A DNA stretch of 64,000 nucleotides from Karstenula rhodostoma CBS 690.94. Taxonomy: Eukaryota; Ascomycota; Dothideomycetes; Pleosporales; Didymosphaeriaceae. The stretch covers positions 558,001 through 622,000 of the forward strand of contig MU001499.1 of NCBI GenBank assembly GCA_010093485.1, written 5' to 3'. The notes under the pieces are model-generated. The model did no database searches. It was not told where the DNA came from and saw only the letters and a list, made by a program, of their open reading frames with translations. The translations under genes were made by a program, and so were the position numbers. This document shows positions 44,394 through 57,137 of this stretch, piece by piece. Each line of letters opens with the position of its first letter. The stretch's first letter is position 1.

Positions 44394-46912
44394 CTAGTAC
44401 GGACTGTTCACAATCTCGTTCCTCCCCAAGTAGCTCCCCCTCTGCTTCCTCGGCGTCCCCACCTTCGAAGCCATCGCAATACTCTCTCGTGTAGGCCTCT
44501 GCAGCGCACGCTTGGTGACCATGTCGACTTCGTTTGGCAGAGCCACGATGATACCCTTGTCGCTGCCGAATTTGAAATTATCGGCTTTGACCTCTTCTGA
44601 GTATCGCTTGATGTTGTACGGATCCCTACGGTTCGCCATGACCTTCTTCATGCTCCATGTGATGATGAAGGGACCGGTTGCTGTGATGATAGTGGTCTCT
44701 TCGGAGTCAAGACCTGTGTTGAAGCGAGCAGTTGTGAATGAGATGGGCGCGCGGGTCTCGTGCTGGAACTGTGCGACATGTGCAGGGGTCAGAGCAAGAC
44801 GACGGGGTTGCGGCTTGTCGTCCTTTGCGAAGGCTTTTTCAAAACCAAGTTTACCGTCGTTCTTGCCGCCCTTTTGGAGAGCATCAATCAGAAGGAGATA
44901 TGTACGTGTGGTGGCAAGCACCCAGCGACCGTCGGCTGAGACATCCATGCCGATTATAGGGTCGCCGAGAGCAGGGATCAGGGTCTTTGCGTTAATGCCT
45001 AGGCGATCGTACAGACGAATGTCGCCCTTCTCTGATGCTACCGCGATATGTCCCTTTTCGGTGGTTGCAGCTGCGGAGAAGGCGTTCTTCGTTGTGTATT
45101 GTTTGTATTGGTCATCGACGAGCTTGTGACCTGCCAGACGAGGATCAATGCGGTACAGGGCGTTGCCGGAGAGACCCAAGAAAGTCTGTTCACCACTCAT
45201 TTGGGCGAATTTCTAAGCAATGGTTAGCCAGAGACTCTTGTGTTCCATGAGACTACCCTTACGTTTTCTGGGGCGAACACCTTGACCGGAATATCATCGT
45301 GCACGTTCCACTCATCTACGACCTTCCCAGTCTCCAGATCCATGCGGTAGAGTGAATTGGGATTATCCAAATTCTGCAGGATCATGTTCTGGTCCTGCTG
45401 GTGCAGCATGACCTTGTTCGGACTAAAGTCCTTGCCCTTCGGGGTCTTGATGTTCGAAATGGTGGTAGCAAAAGAGAGCTGGTTGTCTGGAGTATGCTTG
45501 AACACACCAATCTTGTTGCCACGAACAACGAATGACCTGTCGTGCTTATATCCTACAGCAAGTTGAGAGTTGGCGGCTCCATCCTGTGGCCCCGTCTCGA
45601 CATCGTCCTCAGACTCGTCCTCGTCGTAGTGCTCGCTTCGCTGACTTTCATTAGCGTCTTCAAAGTCGTCTTCCTCCTCCTCTTCCTCTTCGTCGGGCGC
45701 ATCTTCCATGGTGAGGTCATTAAAGGCTTCCATCACGTAGTCGCGGTCAGTATCTTTGACCTTGCCCCACTTCGTCTCGTTCAGATGCTCCCACAGGGCT
45801 TGCATCACGCCATGTTGGAAGTGTTCGAGATCTTCATGTTCATTGAAGCGCAAGAGCCAAGAGTAGGCTGAACCATCTTCCATGTAGTGATTGAAAATGA
45901 ACGACTTGAACTCAAAGTTGAAGACTGGGTTGATATCGTCCACTATAGGTTGGCCTAACCATTCGCGCTCGTCGCCAACAATGTGCAGCCAGTATTCCCA
46001 GTTTCCGAGCTCCGTGACGGTGGCGCGGACTTTGGCGTCTTGCTGGATGAATGTACCCGAGGGGAAATCAAAGAGATGAAGCTCAGCGGTGGCCTCTGCG
46101 AGCGTTCCCACAGCTTTGGGCTGTACAGCTGCGGGGGGTGCTGCCGTTGGTGCCTCCTGTACGGGGACGGCAGCCGTACCCGCGACCTTCTTTACCATGT
46201 TCTCCTGTGTGGTATTTGGGAAAAGTTCGGCAGTGGTGGGGGCTTCCAAAAACCGAGGTGATTTGCTGGTGGGAGTAGCGACGGGGCTGGCGTCCGGAAT
46301 GGGTTCTTCGAGGTAGGCCAAAGCTTCGAGGTCGTCCTCTGTCGCTGTCTCGTGACTTCGGCGGTACTTGCGTTCGTATTGGCACTCGAGGGCTGTACGC
46401 TCAAACAGGAGGGCAGACTCTGGCTTGACCGAAGCGTCGCAAACGAACTCCCAAAGATCGCCCACGTCACCGCTGAGGTCCCTCCACGCGAAGATATTCT
46501 CGCCGGTCGAGCGAACGTCGGTGCGGAACTGCAAGCTCTCGTCGAGCAAGAATGTCTTTTCGTCCTTATCGCCTCCAAGTGCGTCTACTCCGCCGTTTTC
46601 TTGGCCCTCCTCGTCGAGCAAGTCCTCCTCGCCTTCCTCGTATGCGCGCTGTACGACGAGCTGGTACTGGAACTCCTGGCCGGTGCGGCGGATGGAGGCT
46701 GCGGCGTCCTTGAAAATGAGCTCGGAGTAGCCCTTAACCGATCGCGGGCGGACGAGGTAAAGCTGGCCTTGGGGTATTTCTACGAGTGACTCTTTGGACG
46801 CGTCGCCGAAGACAATCTTGCTAACTGTACAGAAGGAGGCGTTGCGTTAGTGGCTTTGTGCTGCAATGGCGGGGGCGGGGCAAACAAACATACGGTTGCG
46901 GAGCATAAACAT
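44394..46912 (-). CDS. VID27: VID27 family WD40-like protein
   Basis: Exons 46912..46894 (19 nt), 46824..45263 and 45212..44394 give 799 residues. The N-terminal part begins MFMLRNLSKIVFGDASKESL and includes the VID27 N-terminal PH-like domain. An acidic central region has a long run of Asp/Glu. The C-terminal WD40-type propeller has segments such as FSPNKVMLHQQDQNMILQNL and ends VNSPY, the typical terminus of the family. In yeast the protein is named for vacuolar import and degradation of fructose-1,6-bisphosphatase, but its biochemical role is not settled. The first coding exon holds only six full codons. Confidence 0.95.
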
Positions 46913-47302
46913 GGCGGTTGAGTGGGCTGGCGCGCGGCAAGTGGAGAGAGAGAGGAAGCAGCTCGCAAGAGAAACTTATTTAAGCTTCGCGCGGCTTGGG
47001 GCTTCCATACGAGGTGAAGCTTGCAAGGCAGCAGGGAGCTTGATACTTTCTGTTTGGGTTGCGTCAGTTGCCAAGCAAGGTCTCGCTTGCTCGCTCTTGC
47101 CACTCGCTGCGGCGCGTCGTCTTCACCTTTCACCCTTCATAAGTTCCTGCATATTTTTCTGCTAGGCAGCCATGTACAGTGTTGCCTGTTCATTCTCTAT
47201 ATAGTCTCGTACAAAGAGCCCGCAGCCCGCAATGCGCCCTCTAAATGCTATCGACCGCTTTTCGCCCAACAAAACCGAGGATACTGACCGCCCGAGACTC
47301 GT
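46913..47302. other. Intergenic region between two leftward genes
   Basis: VID27 promoter and AP-1 beta 3' flank; no gene seen. Confidence 0.5.
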
Positions 47303-49902
47303 CTAGAACAGATCCAGTAGCTCCTGGTTGCTCTTTGGTGCAGACTGCCCGCCCAGCTGCTGCTGTGGCGGGGGAGGTTGGCTATTTCCTGATATGTCCA
47401 TACCTGCAAAGCCGTTCATGATGTCGTCGTTGGTCATGGGACCAGTAGGTTGTGCTCCTCCACCACCACCGCCGTCTCCAAAAAGACCTAGCAAGTCGTC
47501 CATAGTCGATGCAGGCGCAGCGTTTCCTGCCGCAGGCGAAGCAACACGCTGAGGCGTGCCAGCCAGACCTTCCAGTCCTGATTCGCCCCTTGAAGGCTGC
47601 GTCTGTAATGATGCTGGTGCGGAGCCGTCAAAATCGATGTCGAGCAGGTTTTCGATGGTCGATTGAGGTGCTGCCTGGCCGCCAGAAGCTGCCGCTGCGA
47701 CAGCGTCGGCCGCAATCGGATTCTCAAGCGCATTCTCCCGTTGTTCCCTACAAACTGTTAGCTGGGTTGAAGGTGCTATGTGATCGTATGCTTACTCGAT
47801 GGCGGCTCTTTGCATGGCTTCCGCGCCATAGCGGCCCTGGCCAAGGAAGGCCTCCGGAGGCTTGTGGTACACTGAAGCGAGCGTCGAGAGCTCCGCCAGG
47901 AGCTGCTCTAGTAGCTGAGGAGGCATAGCTGGGATAGTACTGGTGATGGCGGGCTTGTCCGAGAGGACGATGTTCTGCATACGGTCAACAAAAGCTCCGC
48001 TACTGTAACGCATGGGTACTTACCTTTGCGACCTGAGGATCGCTGGACAGTAATCGCCAGTAGACGTATGCTCGATCGCGAATGTCGGGGTTGTCGTTTT
48101 CTGCTGTTGCCGCCTGCAGGACCTTTTGCACTAAGCCTTGAGATTCATCTGGCTTCTTTAGGAAAAGCTTGACGACCGCAGTAAGGATTTGAAGTTGTAC
48201 CTGTGGCAATGGTCAGCTTTAGCAGCCTTGGGATGTGAAGGAACTGCTTACTTGTGTGAACTCTTCCGCAAAGGTGTCCACAAAGCTAGTGAGTATCTCG
48301 CCAGCGTTGTTGATTTTCTCGGCGTATTCACCCACTATCCAAATGAGAGCTGCTCGGGCATTTGGCTCATCCAGCTCGTCGATACATTGGCAAAGGGTCG
48401 GTATTATGCCTTCGTATCCTGGGTATTTTCTGAATATGTCTTTGATCACTACTATCGCTTCCTGTACCACGTAGTTTACCTTGGTGTTGATCAGATCCAG
48501 CAGAGTGTTTACACACTTTTCGCTCGCGCTTTCGATCTTGATGGCCACTTGGCCGATGGCTTTGACTGCTCGTCGGACGAAATCCATGTCAACTTCCATG
48601 GCATATTCCTTCAATTCCGCCAGCAGCTGATCAACGTTCTTGTCGTTCGCTATCCGAACCATGATATCGAGTTTCTGCAGCTTCAGGTACGGCGGATCAT
48701 TGTACTTGCAGAAGAAGACGCGCATTTCTTTGCTCAAGATTTCAGGCTGCTTTTGGAGGATCAGATCGATGTTCCTGAGCGCCACATATTGAACTTCAGG
48801 TGCGGAGGAGATGAGCGTAACTACGCTGTGTCAGTTGCTGAGGCACTTTGTGCAGGTGTTACACATACCTAGTGGTGGCGCCATTTTCTTCGTGTACGAT
48901 TTGGTCAGCTCGGGAGAGATGTGTTTCATATGCAGAAAGACAACCTTTACAGCAGCGAGCACCACACTCGGATTCACGTGCTGGAATTGAGGCGACACCC
49001 TTTCACAGATGTGCTCCGCCTCTTTGATATCCTGCGCTTTGTAGTCGGCAAGGGTGGTCAACATGGTAACGCGGCCCCATTCTGTGCATTCATTGAGGGC
49101 CATCAACATCTTCTTGAGCGTTACGGCAGTGATGGTGAATGCTCTCGTTTCGGGACTTGTCTCCTGTATCTCGACGAGCGCTGTGACCGAATTTGCGACC
49201 ACCATAGGGTTCGGGTCGCCAACCATCTCTTGCAATTGTTCGATAAAGCCATTCTCTATACACAGGGAGGGGTTCAGGTCGAACAGCTTCGCGACGCAAA
49301 GAGCTGCCGTTTTCCGGACATACGGCGATTCGTCTCTGAGGGTTTTGCGCAAGGGTTCTTCCATGTAATCGACCATTTTCTCTACCCGAATGCAGCCCAT
49401 TGTCCGTATGGCGAGCGCGCGTACCAGAGGGTTCGGATCTTCCGAATCTTGGACAAACGTATTGACAGCGAGGATACATAGGTCGGGATGCGATTTGGCG
49501 TAGTTCCTAGTGAGCGTGTAAGTCAGGATGGTATACCTTCTTCACGCTCTTGGGTGCATACATAAGGTACAAATACACCAGCTTCTTCTGGTCAAGGTCC
49601 GCGGTCGCAATGTTCTTGAGTACGTCGGGGAACAGCGCAGACACATCCTTGCCCAGTGTCATGGACATGATGGTCTTCTGGATGGCTTCCTTCCTGTTAT
49701 AGTCTCAGTATCTCCATTCCAGTAGGCAAACGTGGCAGAGGTGCGCTGACCGTTCGTATGCATATTGAGACCTGGAGGCGACAGTTAGCTCAGATGCGCT
49801 TGAACATCCTTTGAATGCATCTTACACCAGACCTGCTCTCAGTTCGAATGTCTCTCCTTTCCTCGGCACCGCGAAGGCGCCTCTTATCCTGTTGACCGCC
49901 AT
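47303..49902 (-). CDS. AP-1 adaptor complex subunit beta (beta-adaptin)
   Basis: Eight exons (49902..49826, 49771..49751, 49693..49562, 49506..48869, 48820..48252, 48200..48024, 47974..47796, 47747..47303) join to 745 residues. The N-terminal trunk of HEAT-like repeats is highly conserved: [14 protein letters not shown] after splicing, [51 protein letters not shown] Pro/Gln/Gly-rich hinge with short acidic-Leu motifs (LLDIDFD, LLGLF, LLDLF) follows; LLDLF is the clathrin-box type. No appendage (ear) is present, as is usual in fungi. It helps form clathrin coats at the trans-Golgi/endosome and recognises sorting signals. Exon 2 is 21 nt. Confidence 0.96.
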
Positions 49903-50902
49903 CGTAACGCTTTACAGATATAGGCCACGACCACGGCCAGGCCCCTCACTCGCCGTCCTAGCTCGACAGGTGCGGGGAACGCTTGCGGGGAAAGTCGAAA
50001 CGGCGTAGAGAGGTTATCGTTCTTGTAGGGATCGTTTCGGAACGGCGTCGAATGTCGAAGAGCGGTTGGCGTTGGGGAATGAATTATCGAGGTTCGAATC
50101 GGTGAGCCTGAAGCTCCGTCCAAAGCGACTGCCACATTGACAATGGCGGAGGGTCCGTGCACAGCATGTCGCATCAACGAACTTCATCCTAGGTCGACTT
50201 GCGCTTCCAGAAATAGACAAGAGATAGATAGCATGGTAAGGTTCCGGATTATTCTACGTCTCATGACTAATGTCGGCAGCCTTCTAATCTACCCAACTTG
50301 CGTCGGTTGTTCGTGGAAGCTCGCACTGAGGCTGAGGAGAGCTCGTACTCGAGGAACGCGGTATGTCTTCTGGGAGGACCAACTGAGGGTTTGTTTTAAT
50401 TATCCTATTATAGTTCTACAACCTCGTCATCTTTATGTCCTCGGTCGCTGCATTTGGTCTTATCGCCCAACGCATGTCTTCAGGCAAAGCTATTCGAACT
50501 TGAGCCCGTGGTCATGTTCCCTGATACGGCACGAAGTCTTCAGCAGGGTTAGATCGAAGCTATGTTAAGAACCTGGATGGTGGCCTTGAGCTGGACGATG
50601 CAAAGTGCACAAGGCTGAAGAAGAAATGCACACTACGCACTGTGCAATGCAGACAGGAGGAATTAGTCAAACCGCAATTGGGTTGGGGAGGGTCACAGCG
50701 ACAGGGTACGAGCTGTGGAAGCTGATATTATGTATATTATGCGTGGCAACAGCTGGTGCTGTGTCTACTGTATGGGTATCTGGAAAACTTTTGGGCGCCA
50801 GAGTGATGATAGCGAGGAAGCCTGCGCCTACGTACCCAAACTCTGTGTTATGTGTTACCTCAGGGTAGACAGTACATAGGCGGACAATAGCAAGCTTTTG
50901 TT
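49903..50902. other. Intergenic region
   Basis: AP-1 beta promoter and 3' flank of the HIRIP3-like gene. A T-loop-like piece near 50093 does not fold into a tRNA. No gene seen. Confidence 0.5.
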
Positions 50903-52316
50903 TTACTCTGAATCCTCGTCTACGTCATCGTCGTTTTGTCCACCAACACTGTCCTCCGATCCAGAGTCGCTGTGGACTTCATCGTCGTCATCGTCATCGT
51001 CCTCGGTGCCAGCGTCTTTCGCACCTTGGGGTTTCTCCTCGTCTTCATCATCACTGTCTTCCGGAAGGATGGCTGTTTGTATAGGCCGAGCGGCAGCACG
51101 GCGTGGACGTCCGGTGCTGATGGTTTCGCCCCATGCCGCGGCACCTGCCTGAATGTCTTCTAGGTCTTTGGCAAACTCCCGTTGTTCCTTGATTTTAGCA
51201 GCTTTTTCAACAGAGTATTTGCCGTCCATGCCGGCATCCGTCAGCATGCCCTTGAGGTGGCGGATCTTATCCTTGGGAGTGTCGCATTTGGCGAGCTCCT
51301 TCCCCCAAACCTTGCGGATGCCACACTTCACAAGCCAACCCTGCAACCGCTTGACCTCTGCCTGGTCTGGATTGTCTTCGGCCTTGGCTGCCTTTGCCTT
51401 TGGTTGTGCTTTTGCTTTTGCGCCCTTCGCTGCCTTTGCGGGCTTCTCGGTATTTCGCTTCCTTTTCTTAACCGGAGACTCGTCGATCACGCTCGAAAGG
51501 TCGCTGTCCGCACCATCATCGACAGCGAGAGGTGGCGTTGCAGGACGTCCAGCATCCTTGCTTGAAGGCATAGCCTGAGCGTCCTCTTCACTCTCAGCGT
51601 CCTTGTTCTCTTCCTGATGTTGGGGTTTTGGCTGAGCAACATCCTCCTCATCTGAATCCTCCGCTACCACCTGTTTCTGCCGACGCGCAGTTTTTTTGGC
51701 CGGCTCGCTATCGGCATCGGACGCTACGTCTTCCTGCGCAGGCGAATTGGACAGCACAGCATCTGATTCCTCGTCAGAAGAGACAGTCTTCTTGCGTTTC
51801 TGCGGTTTCTTCGCGGGCGCGGCAGTCTTCCTCTTAACACCGCGCGGCGCGCTGTCGGCGGTGGACTTGGTCGCCTTCTTCTTCGGCTCGGGCTTCGCTT
51901 TCGGTTTCGCCTTGGAGGGTTTCTTCGGACTGGGTTCAGGCGCAGCTTCGTCGGCGCAATATCGCTCCTGGCGTTCGCGTTAGTTTCTCTGCTAAACGCG
52001 ATAGAATCCAGAGCGATCGGTAGCTGCGTTGCGAATTGCATTGCTGCGACTCTATCCTCACACAACATGCATCTCGGCGCTCGTGTGCCAAAGCAAAACA
52101 TACCACAGCGTCTTTGATCCATGTCTTGCTCTCATTCTTCCACTCGTCCTTCTTGAGGAAGCCAGTGGGTAGCCTCAGCTTCTGCTCCGCTTCAGTGCGG
52201 ACATGATTGACAGTCAGATGGTCGTCGTTGCCTGCCTTGTGGATTGAGATGACAACATCGCGAATTACGTTCGAAACAGCAGCCTCGGAAGGGACATCTG
52301 TCTCCGAGTCTGACAT
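50903..52316 (-). CDS. HIRIP3-like histone-chaperone-type nuclear protein
   Basis: Exons 52316..52104 and 51967..50903 give 425 residues. The N-terminal 70 residues form an ordered helical unit (VSNVIRDVVISIHKAGNDDH, then FLKKDEWKNESKTWIKDAV) of the DEK-C type. The middle is long, Lys/Ala/Pro-rich and acidic with nuclear localisation patches (RKTAAPAKKPQKRKK, VKKRKRN). The conserved block EVKRLQGWLVKCGIRKVWGK with KIRHLKGMLTDAGMDGKYSV matches the HIRIP3/transcriptional-regulator family, which binds histones. The C-terminus is strongly acidic and resembles the CHZ-type histone H2A.Z contact. The intron is 136 nt, longer than most here. Chromatin role is inference from family. Confidence 0.8.
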
Positions 52317-53181
52317 GGTGCGCGGTTGCGCGATTGGGGTAACGCGTCAATTGTGCTGGTCGGGCGAGTCACTTTGCGGGGAACAAGCTAGTCTGTGAAA
52401 GGGCGTAATGATGGACACTGGGCGGCGGACGCGGACGCGGACGCGTTGGGGGGCGAGGCGAGAGAACCGCAGTTGTACCGAGAAGGTCTAGGCTAAGCGC
52501 GCCCACCACGGGATTCATGCGCGCCCGCCGCGGGACCCAATACCCAATCCGAGGAACCTTGGAAGCTCCAGACCAGAAAAGAAACAGGCACAGGCACGGG
52601 CTGACACGGATACTGCCAGCCAACGCCAGTGTCCACGCACTCGAGCAACTTGAGACTCTGTCAGACAGCCCGAATCCTGTTGCGCCGGCTTCTGTGATGT
52701 GGCTGGTTATTGGGGCTGCACCGTGCCCCCTCCAGTGCGAGACAGGCTACGTCACTGCCCGCGGCCAGCATGCAATTTGGAGCTGCGCGCGTTTAGCAGC
52801 CAGCGCCTTCACCTGTTTTCGCGACACGCCGATATTGTGTGCCCGTCCCAGCCTGCGTGTGGCCCAGTCTATTGCTTCCAATCTCTAGCTCCCGCATCCT
52901 TGGTTACTCCCTTGTCCGCTACCGCCCAACGTGTGCGCACCCGCATCCCGGTGGGTCTTTCTGCGCAGAATCATACTGTCGTCACCCCCAAGCCGCACGA
53001 GCGAATTCTTGCTCCTCTCGTGCCGGACGCCGCGCAGCTTGCTCGTCCTACCATTCAACGTGGCCCGACGCTTTTAGGTAGGTGCTGGATGCCAGCCCTT
53101 TCACACTGAAACCCTTCCCTACTCACCCACCCTACAAGCTGCACGCCAGCACTCCTCCTGCGACAACAGACTTCTATTCCT

Positions 53182-53244
<63 letters not shown>

Positions 53245-53262
53245 GCCTAGAAGTACACCAAT
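52317..53262. other. Divergent promoter of the HIRIP3-like and TPS1 genes
   Basis: A CCCCT stress-response-type element lies at 52727-52731, alone and therefore weak. An (ACA)21 tract occurs just before the TPS1 start. No other gene seen. Confidence 0.5.
53182..53244 (+). repeat. (ACA)21 microsatellite in the TPS1 5' leader
   Basis: Twenty-one perfect ACA units, ending 18 bp before the TPS1 ATG. Probably in the untranslated leader; likely polymorphic. Confidence 0.95.
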
Positions 53263-55039
53263 ATGGTTCCTCCTCCGCCAACCAAGTTGGTGCGGCGCCA
53301 GACGACCGAGGGGCGCCTGCTCCTCGTCTCCAACCGTCTCCCAGTCACCATCAAACGCTCAGATGAGGGCAAATACGACTTCAGCATGTCCTCTGGTGGT
53401 CTCGTCAGCGGTCTTAGCGGTCTGTCCAAGTCAACCACTTTCCAGTGGTACGGCTGGCCCGGCCTGGAGATCCCCGACAATGAAATCGGCGGTTTGAGGA
53501 AACAGCTCAAGGACGAGTTCAACGCAGTTCCTGTGATGCTCGACGACGATCTGGCAGACCGTCATTACAACGGCTTCTCGAGTAAGTTTTCTACATTGTG
53601 CCAAGGCACCCCATACTGATTTACAGACTCTATCCTTTGGCCCTTGTTCCATTACCACCCCGGAGAGATCACCTTCGACGAGTCTGCTTGGAACGCGTAC
53701 TCTGAAGCCAATCGCCTCTTCGCAAAGGCCATCGCGAAAGATGTGCAGGACAACGACATGGTCTGGGTCCACGACTACCACCTGATGCTGCTGCCCGCGA
53801 TGCTTCGCGAGGAGATTGGCAACACCAAGAAGAACGTGAAGCTGGGCTTCTTCCTTCACACACCGTTCCCTAGCTCTGAGATCTACCGCATTCTTCCTGT
53901 ACGAAACGAGATCCTTCTCGGTGTTCTACACTGCGATCTGATCGGCTTCCACACCTACGACTACGCCCGCCACTTTTTGAGCAGCTGTTCTCGTATCCTG
54001 TAAGTTTATCAATACAAAACCTGTAAATTGCGCTAATCATCCCCAAGGGGCCTTGCGACGACACCCAACGGCGTAGATTTCCAAGGCAAGCTGATCACCG
54101 TTGGCGCGTTCCCCATCGGAATCGATCCCGAGAAATTCGACGAAGGCCTCCAAAAGCCCAAAGTCCAAGAGCGGATCGCCGCTCTGGAGAAGAAGTTCGA
54201 AGGCGTCAAGCTCATCGTTGGAGTCGATCGCTTGGACTATATCAAGGGAGTCCCCCAGAAACTCCACGCTCTGGAGGTCTTCCTGACGGAGCATCCCGAA
54301 TGGATAGGAAAGGTCGTTCTCGTACAAGTCGCTGTTCCCAGCCGACAAGATGTCGAGGAATACCAGAACCTCCGAGCTGTCGTCAACGAGCTCGTCGGTC
54401 GCATAAACGGCAAGTTTGGCACCATCGAGTTCATGCCCATCCACTTCATGCACAAGTCGGTCTCTTTCGATGAGCTGATTGCGCTATACTCCGTCTCTGA
54501 CGCCTGTCTGGTCTCCTCAACGCGTGACGGCATGAACCTTGTATCGTATGAGTATATCGCAACCCAGGAGAAGCGACACGGCGTCATGATTCTTTCCGAG
54601 TTCACCGGCGCTGCGCAAAGCTTGAACGGCAGTCTGATTGTCAACCCATGGAACACCGAGGAGTTGGCTGACTCCATTCACGATGCGGTCACCATGGGCG
54701 ACGAGCAGCGGGCGCAGAACTACGAAAAGCTGTCGAGGTATATCCGCAAGTACACTAGGTAAGGACCCAAATTCCTTCAATTAGTCTCAGCTAACAAAGC
54801 TCAGTGCTTGGTGGGGACAGTCCTTTGTCCAAGAACTCACCAGGATATCTGAACAGTCCGACAGGAAGGTCAAGTTCGCACCCCGTGCCGAGGGACAGGC
54901 GTCTTTCCAGCCCAAGCCCGCCGCCAATTCGGACTCTACCAACGTCGAGGCCACCGACAAGCAGGCGGCCGCTTCAATGGAGGACGGTACTGCTGCGCCT
55001 CAGCAGAAAGATGAAGATGTAGTAGTCAACCCTTCTTAG
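53263..55039 (+). CDS. TPS1: Alpha,alpha-trehalose-phosphate synthase (UDP-forming)
   Basis: Exons 53263..53581, 53627..53999, 54048..54758 and 54805..55039 give 545 residues. This is a GT20 family enzyme joining UDP-glucose and glucose-6-phosphate to trehalose-6-phosphate in the cytosol. Motifs are LLLVSNRLPVTIKR and SSGGLVSGLSGL at the N-terminus, WVHDYHLMLLPAMLR, GFFLHTPFPSSEIYRILP, VDRLDYIKGVP, and the C-terminal SVSDACLVSSTRDGMNLVSY with EFTGAAQSLNGSLIVNPWN. No trehalose-phosphatase domain is fused; the end is a Ser/Ala-rich tail. Trehalose protects against heat, drought and oxidants. Its start lies 18 bp after an ACA repeat. Confidence 0.97.
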
Positions 55040-56338
55040 TTACGTAGGGTTGCAACGGTATCATGAGCATGAAATGGCGTACATATGGGCACTTCTTTCT
55101 CCACGCTACCTTTTGAGCGGATCATTGCACGGCATGGCATAGCAGCACTTCGGCGCACGGGAACATGCTTAGACAAGCGATGTGGATGTCCTAACACGGC
55201 CCCTAGATTTCCTCTATCCAGAGAAGATTTCTTTTTCCTCCAGAGATGATGAGTCTCCTACAATAAACGAGCTTTGCGCTAGCAATCTATACCCCTTTCC
55301 AACGTCTGTATCTAGTTTCTGTTTGCGTTACGTAGCGTGAAGCTCATAAAGCTCTCGTGATATGAAATCACTCGGACTGGCTTGCGTGCTTGGCGTGGCC
55401 TGGCGTGGCCTGGCCATAATGTTGTAAAGAATGTGCTAGAACAAGTGCAACATGCATGTGCTCCGCGTCGCCACAGGCTACCACGCCACCGAACGTTCCA
55501 CGATTTTCTGCTTGGGTGTCCAATATCCGCAGAATCCTGGAAGTTCTGTAGGCTTTTATTCCGACAGTCTGGATGACACCCCACGCTCTAGCCAGCCCTG
55601 CGTTACACAAATGGCTAGTTTGGGCGACGCTTCGCCCGCGCTAAAGAATGCAATGTTGACATGGGATCCATTCGTTCCTGGGAGTGCTACGGCCACGGTT
55701 TCCTGGGTGTGCTTGTCTTGTGTTGCGCCGTGTAGATCTGGGAGGTATCTTAAGTGGTTGGAAGGAGCATTCATCGCATCGCATGTGTTCAGCATTAGCT
55801 AGGGGGGAGATGATTCCCACATAGCAATCGAGCTCTTGTCCACTATGCCGATGCACCAAGATTCTGCAAAGTCTAGATAATGGCGGTTCGAGGCGAAAGC
55901 TTTTGTTCGGATCGTGAATCGCAGCGTGAGTATTATTGCTCTCTACGAAGCGTGGCTTGGAGGACCAAAAACAGGTCGTAGCTAATAATCAACACCCGTG
56001 AATGCTATCAACTCAATATTTACTAGAACTGTGCTGTATTGTCCAGATAGAGATTCAAGTTCTCAGCCATACCTCTGCACGTAGTTTAGTGCCTGGCTGG
56101 CCCACGACGTGCTCGTACAGCCGCAAACTGGCGCTTCGCCCCACAAAACCTCGTGATAATACGTCATACCCCGCTCCATACAGTCCCACAATTGTACTCC
56201 ATACCTTGTCGGCTGCTCTATCTGCTCTCTATCTCTTGTAATCGCTTGCCGGGGCTCAACTAACTTGGTTATATATCCCAAATTTTGGAATCCTTTCATC
56301 GAATACAACAAATGCCCACAACTGGGTATCAGATCACC
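55040..56338. other. Intergenic region
   Basis: TPS1 3' flank and the approach to the tRNA gene. A short tandem GCGTGGCCTG duplicate occurs near 55396. No protein gene supported. Confidence 0.5.
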
Positions 56339-56419
56339 GGCACTTTGGCGGAGTGGTTAACGCGCGGGCCTGCTAAGCTCGTTCCTTCGGGAGCGTGTGT
56401 TCGAATCACACAGGTGTCG
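56339..56419 (+). tRNA. tRNA-Ser (anticodon GCT)
   Basis: The 7-bp acceptor stem GGCACTT pairs with AGGTGTC, followed by discriminator G. The D arm contains GGCGGAGTGGTTAACGC. The anticodon arm is CGGGC-CTGCTAA-GCTCG with anticodon GCT (reads AGC/AGT). A long variable arm (TTCCTTCGGGAGC region), typical of serine tRNAs, follows, then the T arm GTGTG-TTCGAAT-CACAC. Eighty-one nt, no intron and no encoded CCA. Confidence 0.93.
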
Positions 56420-56428
56420 ATCTTTTTT
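56420..56428 (+). terminator. RNA polymerase III terminator of the tRNA gene
   Basis: A run of six Ts (TCTTTTTTG) immediately follows the tRNA. Confidence 0.85.
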
Positions 56429-57137
56429 GTCGGATTTAGAGCTGAATTGAGCGAGTTGTCGATGTTTTTTTATGGTTTTGGTGCGTCGCTATGAGAGTGA
56501 TGGGCACAAAGGGGGTGGAAATGGGTGGTTTTTTTTTTTCTTTCGTGCAGGCTAGTAGTAGGTGCACGAGCAAATGCAGCGGGCAGTAAGACGGCCTGCA
56601 AATATAAAGGTTTTTAAAAGGAATAAGAATTTAAGCTGCATATTAGTAGCGTGAGGAAGTGTTACTTTTCCCTAAGAGCAGAAAATAGAGTTGGAACGCT
56701 GACTGATTTATCTTCAAGACATAACAAATGGCAGAGTGAACAAAGCCTGTCGCATTACTGTATCTTGTTGTTAGTGCTACACAAGGGAAGAAGGTGTGCC
56801 GCCATCACATTCCAACGACTAAAAATATGCCCTGTTCCCCCAACTGTGTCGAAGCAGTCTACATGTAAATGGGCTGTGATATAACGAGCGTACGACCTGT
56901 AGCCAACACTACTTCACCTCCCCTCAATCTACTGCTGTCATTAGCTTCCAACAAGACGAAAAAATCATGCTTCAAACCTTGCATAATGATGACTTGATCC
57001 GAGTACTTAATGCAACGGCGTCGTTATGTATGCAACACTGATATTCTCATACTCCTATCAAGAATTAGATGCGGTCTCACAGACTTGGTTGCACGTTATT
57101 TATATATACGACTATCTATATCCGCCTATCCCAAACT
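56429..57137. other. Intergenic region
   Basis: A/T-rich sequence between the tRNA and the end of the Rqc2 gene; no gene seen. Confidence 0.5.

Noticed and set aside
44512..45129. Plus-strand ORF opposite VID27
   Set aside because: Antisense to the conserved C-terminal exon of VID27; hydrophobic content is only a shadow.
49507..49561. Residues APKSVKK after LYLMY in the AP-1 beta reading frame
   Set aside because: They are intron read-through. Splicing at 49561/49507 restores the universally conserved LYLMNYAKS segment and the frame.
50085..50110. GGTTCGAATC sequence resembling a tRNA T-loop
   Set aside because: No matching acceptor, D or anticodon arm can be folded around it.
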